Made by a program: the position numbers and the translations under genes. DNA of 64,000 bases from Bacteroidales bacterium (lineage in GTDB: Bacteria > Bacteroidota > Bacteroidia > Bacteroidales > Bacteroidaceae): contig SFFY01000006.1 of assembly GCA_004556745.1 (NCBI GenBank), positions 1 through 64,000 of the forward strand, written 5' to 3'. Under the pieces are notes generated by a model. It saw only the letters and a list, made by a program, of their open reading frames with translations, was not told the origin of the DNA and made no database searches. Positions 32,492 through 43,200 of this stretch are shown here, in pieces (the first letter of the stretch is position 1; the number at the start of each line of letters is the position of its first letter).

Positions 32492-34741
32492 ATGGATTTA
32501 ATGTATTTAGGAATACTCATATTCCTGTGCCTGCTTGCGACTTTCGACCTCTCGGTCGGCGTAGCCAACGACGCTGTAAACTTCCTTAGTCCAGCGGTGG
32601 GCACGAAGGCCGCCAAGTTCCGCACCATTCTCACTGTTGCCGCGCTTGGCATTTTTGTAGGCGCTTCCACGTCGAGCGGCATGATGGACATCGCACGCCA
32701 TGGTATCCTCAACCCGCATTATTACACTTTGGACGACGTGATGTGCATCTTCCTCGCCGTGGCGGCGACGGACGTTATTCTCCTCGATATTTTCAACACG
32801 TTAGGCATGCCCACTTCTACCACGGTATCGATGGTATTCGGGCTTTTGGGCGGCAGCACCGCACTTGCCATGAGCAAGATGACGGAGGCGGGCCACACGT
32901 ATGCCGATCTCATCAACACGGACAAGGCGCTGAGCGTAATTATCGGCATTTTCCTGAGCGTCGCCATAGCCTTCGTGTTCGGTTTAATCGTGATGTGGAT
33001 TGCACGTATCGTGTTCACATTCAACTACAAGAAGCATCTTCGCTGGAGCATCGCTATATTTGGCGGCGTGGGCGTTACTTCTATATTTTACTTCCTGCTC
33101 GTGAGCGGCCTGCGCAACAGCCAAATCCTGAGCAGCATCGGCTGGACGCCGGATTGGATTGACGCGCACAAGGGCACTATCCTGCTCGTGAGTTTCGCGG
33201 CGTTTACCGTACTGATGGAGGTGCTGCATCTGCTCAAAGTGAACATCTTCAAAATCATCGTGCTCTTCGGCACGTTCTCTCTCGCCATGGCCTTTGCGGG
33301 CAACGACCTCGTGAACTTCATCGGTACGCCGCTGGCCGGTTTGGAGGCGTTCCTCGATTTCAGCCATAACGGCGCGGGGCAGAATGGCGAGCAATACGTA
33401 GTGCACGTGCTGGCCGGCGACTCTACCCTGCCGGGCAAGCAATGGTTCCTCATCGGCGCGGGCATTATCATGACCGTGGCCATCTGCACCTCCAAGAAGG
33501 CGCACAAGGTGATTGAGACCTCCGTGAGCCTGTCGCGTCAGGACGACGGCGAAGAAGTGTTCAGTTCCTCAAAAATTGCCCGAAAGACCGTGCGCTCGGT
33601 ACTTGCCACCACGGCTCAGATATCCAAATACGTGCCCGAAGGCGCGAAAAAATGGATTGATTCGCGTTTCGACACAGAGGAAGTGCAACTCAACGAAGGC
33701 GCAGCGTTCGACCTCGTGCGTGCCTCGGTGAACCTCGTGCTTGCAGGCTTGCTCATCGTGATCGGCACCACGTTCCAACTGCCGCTCTCCACAACCTACG
33801 TGGCGTTTATGGTAGCCATGGGTTCGTCGCTCGCCGACCGCGCCTGGGGTCGCGAAACTGCTGTTTACCGCATTACGGGTGTGATAACCGTGATCGGCGG
33901 CTGGTTCATCACAGCCGGCGCGGCCATGCTGCTCAGTTTCTTCATCGCCACCATCAACCACCTGGGCGGCTTCATTGCCATGCTGGTGGTGATTGCCACA
34001 GTGGCATTTGTCATCATCAACAACAACCGCAAGTTTAAGAAGAAGCAGGACAGCGAGAACGTCGACCTCGTGTTCCGCCAGTTGGTGCGCAGCCACGACA
34101 AGGAAGAAATATGGCAGTTGCTGCTGCAACACGTGCGCGAGACGCAGGGCACGCTCATCGACTTCACACGCCAGGCTTTCCGCGACATCACCTACGGCTT
34201 GATGCACGAGAACATCAAGTCGCTGCGCACCGCTGCCGCTGCTATCGAAGAGGAAAAGAGCGTGTGGAAACGCTATCGCCGCAAGGAGATATTGGGTATG
34301 CGCAAAATCGACTACCTGCTTGCCGTGGAGAAAAACACGTGGTTCCACCTCGGTTGCAACAACGCCACTCAGATTATATATTGCCTCAAGCGTATGCTCG
34401 AGCCTATTAACGAGCATGTGGACAATAACTTTAATCCGATGCCGCAGGAATACGTGGAAGAATTTATCCCGATATGCAACGACGTGGAGCAACTGCTCGA
34501 AAACGTGTCGCGCATGATCCGCTCCGGCAATTTCTCCAACGCCGACGAATATCTCGTTGAGGGCAACGCTATCAAGAGCCGCATCTCGCAAATCCGCCAC
34601 AAGCAGCAGGATCAAATCCAGAAACTCGACAGCAACATACGCACCACCCTGCTCTATCTGAGCACGTTGCAAGAGACGCAAGAGTTGGTAAGCATGGCCC
34701 GCCACTTGCTCCGCGCCAGCAAGAGGTTCCAGGTGTCGTAA
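32492..34741 (+). CDS. PHO4-family phosphate transporter with C-terminal PhoU-like domain
   Basis: The 749-aa protein has the two inverted PHO4 signature repeats: GVANDAVNFLSPAVGTKAA near the N-terminus and GNDLVNFIGTPLAG further on. They sit among about ten to twelve membrane segments. After the last membrane helix (FIAMLVVIATVAFVIINNNRKF) a 190-residue soluble helical domain follows, which resembles PhoU. Pit-type carriers use proton or sodium gradients to import phosphate; PhoU-type domains usually sense or regulate phosphate entry and are often encoded separately. Confidence 0.9.
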   Translation: MDLMYLGILIFLCLLATFDLSVGVANDAVNFLSPAVGTKAAKFRTILTVAALGIFVGASTSSGMMDIARHGILNPHYYTLDDVMCIFLAVAATDVILLDIFNTLGMPTSTTVSMVFGLLGGSTALAMSKMTEAGHTYADLINTDKALSVIIGIFLSVAIAFVFGLIVMWIARIVFTFNYKKHLRWSIAIFGGVGVTSIFYFLLVSGLRNSQILSSIGWTPDWIDAHKGTILLVSFAAFTVLMEVLHLLKVNIFKIIVLFGTFSLAMAFAGNDLVNFIGTPLAGLEAFLDFSHNGAGQNGEQYVVHVLAGDSTLPGKQWFLIGAGIIMTVAICTSKKAHKVIETSVSLSRQDDGEEVFSSSKIARKTVRSVLATTAQISKYVPEGAKKWIDSRFDTEEVQLNEGAAFDLVRASVNLVLAGLLIVIGTTFQLPLSTTYVAFMVAMGSSLADRAWGRETAVYRITGVITVIGGWFITAGAAMLLSFFIATINHLGGFIAMLVVIATVAFVIINNNRKFKKKQDSENVDLVFRQLVRSHDKEEIWQLLLQHVRETQGTLIDFTRQAFRDITYGLMHENIKSLRTAAAAIEEEKSVWKRYRRKEILGMRKIDYLLAVEKNTWFHLGCNNATQIIYCLKRMLEPINEHVDNNFNPMPQEYVEEFIPICNDVEQLLENVSRMIRSGNFSNADEYLVEGNAIKSRISQIRHKQQDQIQKLDSNIRTTLLYLSTLQETQELVSMARHLLRASKRFQVS

Positions 34742-34759
34742 AACGGCTTCATATCTGAT

Positions 34760-35731
34760 ATGCACCACCTCATACGCCCCAACATATATAAGTTGCTCGA
34801 CAACCCTGCCGATAACAACAAGCCGGCAGAGGGAAAAGCCGCGCCGTCGCCCTTCGACCGTTTCGAGGGACTGCGCGGCATCAATCCCGCGTGCATCTTC
34901 GGGCCTTATGCCACGGGCGTAGCAGGACTGATTGACCTGATGGTGCGCGTCTTTTGCACACCGCAATACGACAATATCCTGATTGCCCGCCCCTGCGACG
35001 AGGCGTGGCTGCGGCTGGCAAGGTTCAACGACGTGGAATATCGCTGCACGGACATCGCCTCTGACCTTGCGCCCGATGCCAATGCCATTAAAACCACAAA
35101 GAACAACCGCAGCAAACTCCTGCTGCTTAGTCACCCTAATAGTGTGTTGGGCAGCATCATCAGCACAGAGCGGGCAAGGGAAATTGCGGCGGGCTTCGAC
35201 GGACTGACCATTGTGGATGAAAGCCTTCTCGACTTTGCAAACAAGCCTTCGCTGCTGCCACTTTTGAGCGAAAACAGGAAAATGGTTATCTTGCGCAGCG
35301 TGTACCGACAAAGCACCGACGAGCAACCGCTCGGCTTTGCCATCGCCGCACCCGAAACGGTGCAGGTTTTGCAAAAAGCAGGCACCCTGCTCGATACCTA
35401 CGACCCCGACTGGCAAGCGGCGGCGACCCGACAGAAAGCCTACAACGACGTGCACACTTGGCGCTGCACTCTCATCGACGAACGGCGAAAAGTGGCCCCC
35501 GCCATCGCCCAGTTGCCCAACTGCACGGGCGTACTGCCAGGGTTCGGCGACTTCGTGGTGGCACGCTTCAAGAACGCGGAGAGCGTGGCGCAAAGGCTCG
35601 GCGAGGAGGGCATTCCCTTCAAAAAGATTACGGAGATAGAAGGCTACGGCGACTATCTGCGCCTGCCCATACGCCTGCCCCACCAAAACACCGAGTTGCT
35701 GCGCGTGCTGCGCACCCACAACCTGCGCTGA
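34760..35731 (+). CDS. HisC-like class I/II aminotransferase homologue without the PLP lysine
   Basis: The 323-aa protein aligns with histidinol-phosphate aminotransferase-type folds: LSHPNSVLGSII for the NPxNPTG loop and TIVDESLLDF (D153) for the pyridine-nitrogen Asp. At the Schiff-base segment, where HisC has TLSKAF, it reads SVYRQS, putting Arg183 in place of lysine. The RxG phosphate motif that normally follows is also lost. It is about 30 aa shorter than HisC. It cannot work as a standard PLP transaminase, so a regulatory or cobalamin-biosynthesis-like lineage (CobD-type) is possible but unproven. It starts 18 bp after the phosphate transporter gene. Confidence 0.7.
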   Translation: MHHLIRPNIYKLLDNPADNNKPAEGKAAPSPFDRFEGLRGINPACIFGPYATGVAGLIDLMVRVFCTPQYDNILIARPCDEAWLRLARFNDVEYRCTDIASDLAPDANAIKTTKNNRSKLLLLSHPNSVLGSIISTERAREIAAGFDGLTIVDESLLDFANKPSLLPLLSENRKMVILRSVYRQSTDEQPLGFAIAAPETVQVLQKAGTLLDTYDPDWQAAATRQKAYNDVHTWRCTLIDERRKVAPAIAQLPNCTGVLPGFGDFVVARFKNAESVAQRLGEEGIPFKKITEIEGYGDYLRLPIRLPHQNTELLRVLRTHNLR

Positions 35732-35762
35732 AAACCCTTAGACAGCAACAGACACACCTGTC

Positions 35763-35794
35763 TTGTTTACTCGTAAACTCGTAAACTCGTTTAC
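35763..35794. repeat. Four-unit block of 8-bp repeats
   Basis: The units TTGTTTAC, TCGTAAAC, TCGTAAAC, TCGTTTAC run head to tail. This is the complement-strand form of the blocks at 5175-5248 and 8499-8530. Confidence 0.7.
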
Positions 35795-35885
35795 TAAAAG
35801 CGTTACAAAAATGCTAAATCTCGAAAAATACGGGAGAAAACGGCATTTTGTGCGCAAAAACAAGGCTTCTTTTAGGGGAAAAACA

Positions 35886-35893
35886 TAATTTTG
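35886..35893 (+). promoter_or_regulatory. -7 box of galE
   Basis: TAATTTTG matches TAnnTTTG and lies 56 bp before the galE ATG. No TTTG is found at the usual -33 distance. Confidence 0.45.
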
Positions 35894-35948
35894 CCATAAT
35901 AAAAGCACGAAAGACAAGATCTCACTTTTTTCAAAATACCAAACCACT

Positions 35949-36989
35949 ATGAAAAAGACCATTTTGGTGACGGGCGGTACCGGTTTCATCGGTTCGCACA
36001 CCACCGTAGAACTGCAAAACGCCGGCTACGACGTAGTTATCGTGGACAATCTGAGTAACTCTCAGGCAGATGTCGTGGACGGCATCGAGAAGATTACGGG
36101 CATTCGCCCCGCTTTTGAGGAAGTGGACTGCTGCGACCTCGCAGGCCTCGAAGCTGTTTTCCAAAAATATCCCGGCATTCAGGGCATTATCCACTTCGCC
36201 GCCTCCAAGGCTGTGGGCGAAAGCGTGGAGAAACCCCTGATGTACTACGAAAACAACCTTCTCAGCCTTATCAACCTCTTGAAACTGATGCCGAAATACG
36301 ACGTTAAGGGCATCATCTTCTCTTCTTCCTGCACCGTTTACGGTCAGCCCGATCCCGAAAACCTGCCCGTAACGGAAGAAGCTCCGATCAAGAAGGCAGA
36401 AAGCCCCTACGGCAACACGAAGCAAATCAACGAGGAAATCGTGCAGGACTACGTGAAGAGCGGCGCACCTATCTCCGCTATCCTGCTGCGCTACTTCAAC
36501 CCCATCGGCTCGCACCCCTCTGGCATCATCGGTGAAATGCCTAATGGCGTTCCCGCTAACCTTATCCCCTACCTCACGCAAACGGCTATCGGCATCCGTC
36601 CCTGCCTCTCCGTGTTCGGTGATGACTACGACACGCCCGACGGCTCCTGCATCCGCGACTTTATCTACGTGCTCGACCTCGCTAAGGCACACGTGGCAGC
36701 CATGGCACGCATCCTCGAAGGCAAGAACACCGAACCCGTGGAAATCTACAACGTGGGCACCGGCAACGGCGTGAGCGTGTTTGAACTCATCAACACGTTC
36801 GAGAAGTGCACCGGCGTGAAACTCAACTACAAGGTTGCTCCCCGTCGCCCGGGCGACATCGAAAAGGTTTGGGGCAACGTGGACAAGGCCAACAAGGTGC
36901 TTGGCTGGAAAGCCGTACACACGCTCGAAGAAGCCCTCTCTTCTGCATGGAACTGGCAGAAAGTGCTGCGTGAGCGCGGCATCATGTAA
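35949..36989 (+). CDS. galE: UDP-glucose 4-epimerase
   Basis: The 346-aa extended SDR has the NAD-binding GGTGFIG (9-15), the serine-threonine block SSSCTVYGQ and the YxxxK pair in SPYGNTKQ. The substrate-side motif RYFNPIGSHPSG is also present. It interconverts UDP-glucose and UDP-galactose and so feeds glycan and polysaccharide synthesis, although it is not in the polysaccharide locus. The length and N-terminus are standard. A terminator at 37005-37066 closes the unit. Confidence 0.96.
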   Translation: MKKTILVTGGTGFIGSHTTVELQNAGYDVVIVDNLSNSQADVVDGIEKITGIRPAFEEVDCCDLAGLEAVFQKYPGIQGIIHFAASKAVGESVEKPLMYYENNLLSLINLLKLMPKYDVKGIIFSSSCTVYGQPDPENLPVTEEAPIKKAESPYGNTKQINEEIVQDYVKSGAPISAILLRYFNPIGSHPSGIIGEMPNGVPANLIPYLTQTAIGIRPCLSVFGDDYDTPDGSCIRDFIYVLDLAKAHVAAMARILEGKNTEPVEIYNVGTGNGVSVFELINTFEKCTGVKLNYKVAPRRPGDIEKVWGNVDKANKVLGWKAVHTLEEALSSAWNWQKVLRERGIM

Positions 36990-37004
36990 GCCATAAACGA
37001 CATA

Positions 37005-37066
37005 CGGATACCATCGGCAGGCATATCCTTGGAAAAGGACATTCCAAGCCAATGGTATCCGTTTTT
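37005..37066 (+). terminator. Terminator after galE
   Basis: An 11-bp outer stem (ACGGATACCAT 37005-37015 with 37052-37062) encloses an inner stem CTTGGAA/TTCCAAG and is followed by TTTTTAT. Confidence 0.8.
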
Positions 37067-37113
37067 ATAGATATTGGAGAACTCTATATAGATTAAAACT
37101 CCCCTAAAAAGAA

Positions 37114-38250
37114 ATGCCTCCCTACTACCTCATCGAAGAAGACCTGCTCAGGCGTAACCTCACACTCATCAAAAGCATTGCCGAGCGTGCCGGCGTGGAG
37201 TTTATCCTCGCTTTCAAGGCCTTTGCCCTTTGGAAAACCTTTCCCATATTCCGCGAATACATCTCCCACACCACAGCATCGTCGCCCTATGAGGCGCGGC
37301 TTGCATTCGAGGAATTCGGTTCTAAGGCACACACCTATTCCCCGGCATACGAAGAGGACACTTTCGGAGACATCGTGAAGTATAGCAGTCACATCTCGTT
37401 CAACTCGCTCACGCAATACGAACGCTTCGCGCACCGCGCCATCGCCGAAGGCGTGTCGTGCGGCCTGCGCATCAATCCCGAGTACAGCGAGATAGAGACA
37501 GAACTCTATAACCCCTGCGCCCCCGGCTCGCGCTTCGGCATCACCGCCGACAAAATGCCGGAAGTCTTGCCCGAAGGCGTTGAAGGTTTCCATTGCCACT
37601 GCCACTGCGAAAGCACGTCGTACGCCTTAGAGCATACCTTGGAGCATATAGAAAGCAAGTTCGGTAAATGGCTGGACAAAATCAAATGGCTTAACCTCGG
37701 CGGCGGGCACCTCGTGACGCGCAAGGACTACGACACCGAGCACCTCATCAGCCTGCTCAAAGCCCTGCGGCAGAGACATCCCAACCTTAACATCATTCTC
37801 GAACCAGGGTCGGCTTTCGCCTGGCAAACGGGGCCGCTGGTGAGCGAAGTGGTGGACATCGTGGAGAACAGCGGCATAAAAACCGCCCTGCTCAACGTGA
37901 GTTTCACCTGCCACATGCCCGACTGCCTCGAAATGCCTTACCACCCCGCCGTGCGCGGCGCAGAAACGCTCGCCGACGAAGCGGCGGACGGATTGGAAAC
38001 GGCAGAAAACGTCTATCGCCTTGGCGGCAACTCCTGCCTCTCGGGCGACTATATGGGTTATTGGCGGTTTGCAAAGCCGCTGCACGTGGGCGACACCGTT
38101 ATCTTCGAGGACATGATACATTATACGACCGTAAAGACAAATATGTTCAACGGCATTCCCCACCCCGCCCTTGCCATAAAGCGCAGCAACGGCACGATAG
38201 AAACGCTTCGCACTTTCCGTTACGAAGATTACCGTGACAGAATGGACTGA
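37114..38250 (+). CDS. nspC: Carboxynorspermidine/carboxyspermidine decarboxylase
   Basis: The 378-aa fold-III PLP decarboxylase has the Schiff-base lysine in FILAFKAFALW (K35). HCHCHCESTS, GGGHLVTRKDY and EPGSAFAWQTGPL are the other typical NspC segments, and a C-terminal GNSCLSGDY supplies the catalytic cysteine. It catalyses the last step of the aspartate-semialdehyde route to spermidine or norspermidine. The partner dehydrogenase gene is not in this window. It lies between the galE terminator and the OPT transporter gene (39 bp upstream of it). Confidence 0.95.
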   Translation: MPPYYLIEEDLLRRNLTLIKSIAERAGVEFILAFKAFALWKTFPIFREYISHTTASSPYEARLAFEEFGSKAHTYSPAYEEDTFGDIVKYSSHISFNSLTQYERFAHRAIAEGVSCGLRINPEYSEIETELYNPCAPGSRFGITADKMPEVLPEGVEGFHCHCHCESTSYALEHTLEHIESKFGKWLDKIKWLNLGGGHLVTRKDYDTEHLISLLKALRQRHPNLNIILEPGSAFAWQTGPLVSEVVDIVENSGIKTALLNVSFTCHMPDCLEMPYHPAVRGAETLADEAADGLETAENVYRLGGNSCLSGDYMGYWRFAKPLHVGDTVIFEDMIHYTTVKTNMFNGIPHPALAIKRSNGTIETLRTFRYEDYRDRMD

Positions 38251-38289
38251 CAACCCGATACACAATATTATATATATAGACACAGAAAA

Positions 38290-40251
38290 ATGAAAGAAAC
38301 CAACCTCCCTGAAAATGCCTTCCGCGAACTGAAAGAAGGCGAACAGTACGAACCGCTGATGAAGCCCGGACGCACTTACCGCGAGGTAACGCCGTGGTCG
38401 ATATTCTGGGGATTGCTCATGGCCGTGATCTTCTCCGCCGCAACGGCTTACCTCGGTCTAAAAGTGGGGCAAGTGTTTGAAGCCGCCATTCCCATCACGA
38501 TTATCGCCGTTGGCCTCTCCGGCGCGACGCACCGCAAAGACCCGCTCGGCGAGAACGTCATTATCCAAAGCATCGGCGCCTGCTCGGGCATGATTGTGGC
38601 CGGCGCCATCTTCACCCTGCCCGCGCTCTACATACTCCAAAACAAATATCCCGACCTTACGGTCAACTTCATGCAGGTGTTCCTCGCCTCTCTTCTGGGC
38701 GGCGTGCTCGGTATCCTGTTCCTCATACCTTTCCGCAAGTATTTCGTGAAAGATATGCACGGAAAATATCCTTTCCCCGAGGCGACCGCCTCCACGCAGG
38801 TGCTGCTGTCGGGCGAGAAGAGCGGCAACCAGACGATGCCGCTGCTCGTGGCTGGTCTGATCGGCGGACTGTATGACTTTGCCGTGGCTTCTTTCGGCGC
38901 GTGGACGGAGAACTTCACGAGCCGCGTCACGGAATTCAGCGCCATGCTTACGGAAAAGACAAAAGTGCTGTTTAGCATCAACACAAGCGCGGCACTCCTC
39001 GGCATGGGCTACATCGTAGGCCTGAAATACGCCGCGATTATCTGCGCCGGTTCGGTGCTCGTGTGGTGGCTTATCGTTCCCGGCATCGCCTTCATCTTCC
39101 CCGACCTCGAAGTGACGGCCGGCGTAACGGCTGCCAGCGCTTCGGCCGAGCAACTCTTCTCTTACGCCAAGAGCATCGGCATTGGCGGCATCGCCATGGC
39201 GGGCATCATCGGTGTGGTGAAGAGCCGTGGCGTGATTAAGAGCGCGTTCGGTTTGATGGGCAAGGTGTTCCAAAAAGGCGGACAGGAAGAAGAAACGCAG
39301 CGCACGCAGAAAGACCTTTCGATGAAAATCATCGGCATCGGTTCGCTGCTCACCATCATCGCCACCGCCCTCTTCTTCTATTTCGACGTGATGAGCGGCA
39401 ACCTGCTCTTCACGGTTGTGGGCATCGTCATCGTGGCCGTCATCGCCTTCCTCTTCACCACCGTTGCCGCCAACGCCATCGCCATCGTAGGCTCCAACCC
39501 CGTAAGCGGCATGACGCTGATGACACTCATTCTCTCCTCTATCATCATGGTGCTCGTAGGCCTGAAAGGCACGGGCGGTATGGTGGCAGCCTTGATAATG
39601 GGCGGCGTGGTCTGCACCGCCCTGGCAAGCGCGGGCGCATTCATCACCGACCTCAAAATAGGCTACTGGCTCGGCAGCACGCCGAAGTATCAGGAAACTT
39701 ACAAGTTCCTCGGCATCCTCGTTTCGGCAGCCACCGTGGGCGGTGTGATTATGATTTTGAACAAGGCTTACGGCTTCACGCCCGACAACGCCGACGTTAT
39801 GGCCGCTCCGCAGGCCCGCGCCATGGCTGCCGTGATTGAGCCGCTGATGTCTGGGCAAGGCGCGCCGTGGCTGCTCTACGGCATCGGCGCAGTCATCGCC
39901 CTCGTGCTCAATGCCTGCGGCATCTCCGCCCTCGCATTCGCCCTCGGCATGTTCATTCCCTTGCAACTCAACCTGCCCCTCATCGTGGGCGGCGCAGTGA
40001 ACTATTTCGTCACCACGCGCTCCAAGGACGCTGAGGTGAACCGCCAACGCGGCGAAAAGGGCACGCTCCTCGCCTCGGGCTTCATAGCCGGCGGCGCACT
40101 GATGGGCGTTGTCAGCGCGGCGTTGCAGTTTGGCGGCGTGCAACTCGCGCTCACCGAATGGACGCAGACGGCATGGGCTGAATGGCTCTCGCTGGCCATG
40201 TATGCCGCACTCATTATATATTTATATAAGGCCTCTTTGAAAATCAAATAA
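38290..40251 (+). CDS. OPT-family oligopeptide transporter
   Basis: The 653-aa polytopic protein has about 14-16 hydrophobic segments. The OPT-family N-terminal part TPWSIFWGLLMAVIFSAATAYLGLKVGQVFEA and the KYPFPEATAS motif are diagnostic. The family imports small peptides or metal-chelate conjugates across the inner membrane. The length is typical of the bacterial branch. It begins 39 bp after nspC and ends 17 bp before the tamB-like gene, so the genes may be co-transcribed. Confidence 0.93.
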   Translation: MKETNLPENAFRELKEGEQYEPLMKPGRTYREVTPWSIFWGLLMAVIFSAATAYLGLKVGQVFEAAIPITIIAVGLSGATHRKDPLGENVIIQSIGACSGMIVAGAIFTLPALYILQNKYPDLTVNFMQVFLASLLGGVLGILFLIPFRKYFVKDMHGKYPFPEATASTQVLLSGEKSGNQTMPLLVAGLIGGLYDFAVASFGAWTENFTSRVTEFSAMLTEKTKVLFSINTSAALLGMGYIVGLKYAAIICAGSVLVWWLIVPGIAFIFPDLEVTAGVTAASASAEQLFSYAKSIGIGGIAMAGIIGVVKSRGVIKSAFGLMGKVFQKGGQEEETQRTQKDLSMKIIGIGSLLTIIATALFFYFDVMSGNLLFTVVGIVIVAVIAFLFTTVAANAIAIVGSNPVSGMTLMTLILSSIIMVLVGLKGTGGMVAALIMGGVVCTALASAGAFITDLKIGYWLGSTPKYQETYKFLGILVSAATVGGVIMILNKAYGFTPDNADVMAAPQARAMAAVIEPLMSGQGAPWLLYGIGAVIALVLNACGISALAFALGMFIPLQLNLPLIVGGAVNYFVTTRSKDAEVNRQRGEKGTLLASGFIAGGALMGVVSAALQFGGVQLALTEWTQTAWAEWLSLAMYAALIIYLYKASLKIK

Positions 40252-40268
40252 AGGCAGAGAAAGAGCAT

Positions 40269-43200
40269 TTGAGAAATAGTCTGAGAAATATTATACGCGT
40301 TACGATCGGTACACTCTTGACGGTGTACCTCGTAACGCTTTTTGTTTTTAATTTCTCACCCGCCCGCCGCTGGTTGGTCGATAAGACAGAAATTGGTTTG
40401 CAGGAATTGCTGCAGACAAAAGTTGAAATCGGGGACATCGAGGCAGGTCTTTTCAACCGCCTCTCGCTGAAAAACGTCACCGTCTACGACCAAAGCGGCA
40501 AGCAGATGCTCAAAGCGAAATTCATCTCCGCCAAAATAGAATGGCGGTCGCTCGTGAAAGATGCCGTGACACTGCGCACCGTCTCCGTGCTCGACGGCGA
40601 CTTCACGCTTTACAAGTCTGCGGAAGACCGTCCCGCCAACTTCCAATTCGTGCTTGACGCGTTTGCTTCGAAAGACAAGTCGAAACCCTCGAAACTCAAC
40701 CTTGGCATCAACTCGCTCATACTGCGTCGCTGCCGGGTGCGCTACGACGAATACGCTAAACCCCGAACACCCCAAACTTTCAACGCGGCACACATCGCTC
40801 TGAGCGCGATAGACGCGAACATCAGCCTGAAAAAACTCTCGACCGACAGTCTCAATCTCCGCGTTCGCCATTTGGCTGCAAAGGAACAATGCGGACTGGA
40901 CTTGCGAGAACTGACCTTCATCGTACAGGCCAATAGGAAAGCCGCCCTTTTGAAGAACCTCAACATCGAGGTCGGCGGCTCCCACATTCGCCAATCCGAA
41001 CTGCGCCTCACCTATGATGCTGTAAAGGACTGGGGCAACCTGTCCAACACGCTCTCTGCCACGGGTTCGCTGACTGACATCACGGTGGCCACGGCCGACA
41101 TCGCCCACTTCGTGCCCGCGCTCCGCCCATTGCCGCTCACGCTGTCGCTGTCGATGGACTACCGCATGCAGCCCCAGAGCGGCGAGTTCCGAAATATCAG
41201 CATCAAGGAAAGTGAGACGAACGCCTCCATCACGGGCGACTGCGCCCTTGCCTGGAACAAGTCAGGACTGCGCCGCGCCGACTTAACGCTGAAAAACGCC
41301 ACCGCCACGCAGGGTCTTTTGAAGAAAATCTGCGAAGCATACATCAAGAACCCTGAGGTGCAGAAAAAGATTTTGCTCTGCGGAATTGCCACCCTCAACG
41401 CCCGTGCCGCCTACCGCCCCGACGGCGAAAGCACCGCCGATTTCGGCATTGCCACCGACGCGGGAGAGGCAAAGGGCACGCTGGCTATGGTGGGAAAAGA
41501 CATTAAGGGCAAAATCCGCATCAGCGGCCTCGACCTTGCGAAACTTATCGGCACGGACAAATTGCCGCAAAACCTTTCAGCGGAAATTAAAGGCAATGTC
41601 ACACTGCCCGAAAAGGAGCAGCGCGTACCTGACCTGAACATTCAGGCCAATATCCTCAACGCCCAGAACAAAGACTACGATTTACGCAACATCACTCTTA
41701 ACGGCAAATGGCAAAAGGGACGCTTCCGCTTTGACCTAAAATCGGACAACTCGCCCGCCGCACTGCAATTAAACGGCAGCGGTTACTACGACGGCAAAAC
41801 GGCCCGCGACCTCGCCCTCTCTGCCAACGTGGGCATGTTGCGCCCAGCCGTCCTCGGATTCCCCATCAAAGGGCGCGATGCCAGCATCTCGGCGAAAATA
41901 GAAGCCGCGCTCGACCGCCTCACCGCTAATCAGCCGAAAGGGTTCCTGCAAATCAACGATTTCTATTTTGCCTACAACGACAGCACGCCTTGCACCTTCA
42001 AAAATCTGCGCCTCGACGTGACACCCGACAAAAAAGGCAGCGACATCAGGCTCGGCAGCGATTTCCTCAACTTTACCTTCAACGGACAACTTTCCCTCCC
42101 GAAACTAAAAACCGCGTATGAGGACATACTCGCCGCCGCCCTGCCACAATTGCAAACGGCTAAGCGCCGCGCAACGCCCGAGTACGACTGGACATTTAGC
42201 GTAAGGCTCAAAAACACAGATTTCTTCAAGCACGTGCTACTCCTGCCCTTGGAAACGGAGGGCGACATAGCGGCCAACGGCATTTTGCGCAACCACGCAC
42301 GCTCGTCCTTCATTCAGGTACTCACCGACGGCATTGACTACAACGGGCAGAAGTTCAAAGATTTGCGCCTATTTGTGAAAGGAGAGAAAGACTCCTACAA
42401 CTGCCTGCTGCAAACCGACCGCGCGCTCGGTGGCAGCAATTACAAATGGGTGGCAGAGTTGCAAACCGACAGCGGCACGCTTTCCACCAACGTGCAATGG
42501 CGCAACCCGGAAGTCGCCAAGCATTTCGGTGAAATCGATCTCCTGACAGAGTTTTCAAAGGGTGCCTCGAACGAGACAAAAATTTCTACGAAAGTAAATC
42601 CTACCCTCTTCACCATCGGCGACACAATATGGAGCATTGCCTCGGGGCTCGTGGAAGTGGAAGGCAAAACGGTGGAGATAAATAACCTGCGCCTCAAGCA
42701 CGACGACCAATGGCTGGCCGTCAGCGGTAAATTGGGCAAGGGCGAGAACGACTCCATCGTGGCACGGCTGAGCAAGATTGACGTGGCGTACGTCCTCGGA
42801 CTGGTGAATTTCCACACCGTTGAATTTACGGGACAAGCCACAGGACGCGCCGTTGTGAACGGCGACCTAAAAAATCCGCAGTTGAACGCTAAGATTAAGG
42901 TCGAAGACTTCCATTTCAACACGGGCTATATGGGCACGGCGCACATCTTGGGCGGCTGGAGCAAGGAGGAGGGACGCATTAACCTCGACGCGCACATCGT
43001 GGAAGACGGCGTGGGCTATACGGACGTGCTTGGATTTGTGAGCCTTGCGGAGAAAGGCCTTGACCTCGACATTAAGAGCGAGCAGACGACGCTGCAATTT
43101 CTCAAACCCTACATCGGACATATCTTCACCAACCTCGACGGCCGCACTACGGGGCGCATGCGCCTGCACGGGCCGTTCAAGAAACTTGATTTCGAGGGTG

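Noticed and set aside
33569..35719. 716-codon minus-strand frame
   Set aside because: It runs antisense across the phosphate transporter and the HisC-like gene, both with clear domains; composition is that of a codon-bias shadow (His, Ala, Val-rich).
34760..35731. Annotation as functional histidinol-phosphate aminotransferase (hisC)
   Set aside because: The PLP-binding lysine and the following Arg-x-Gly are missing, and no other his genes are in the window.
38458..40143. 561-codon minus-strand frame with many His and Glu residues
   Set aside because: Antisense to the OPT transporter; the composition follows from reading hydrophobic codons backwards.
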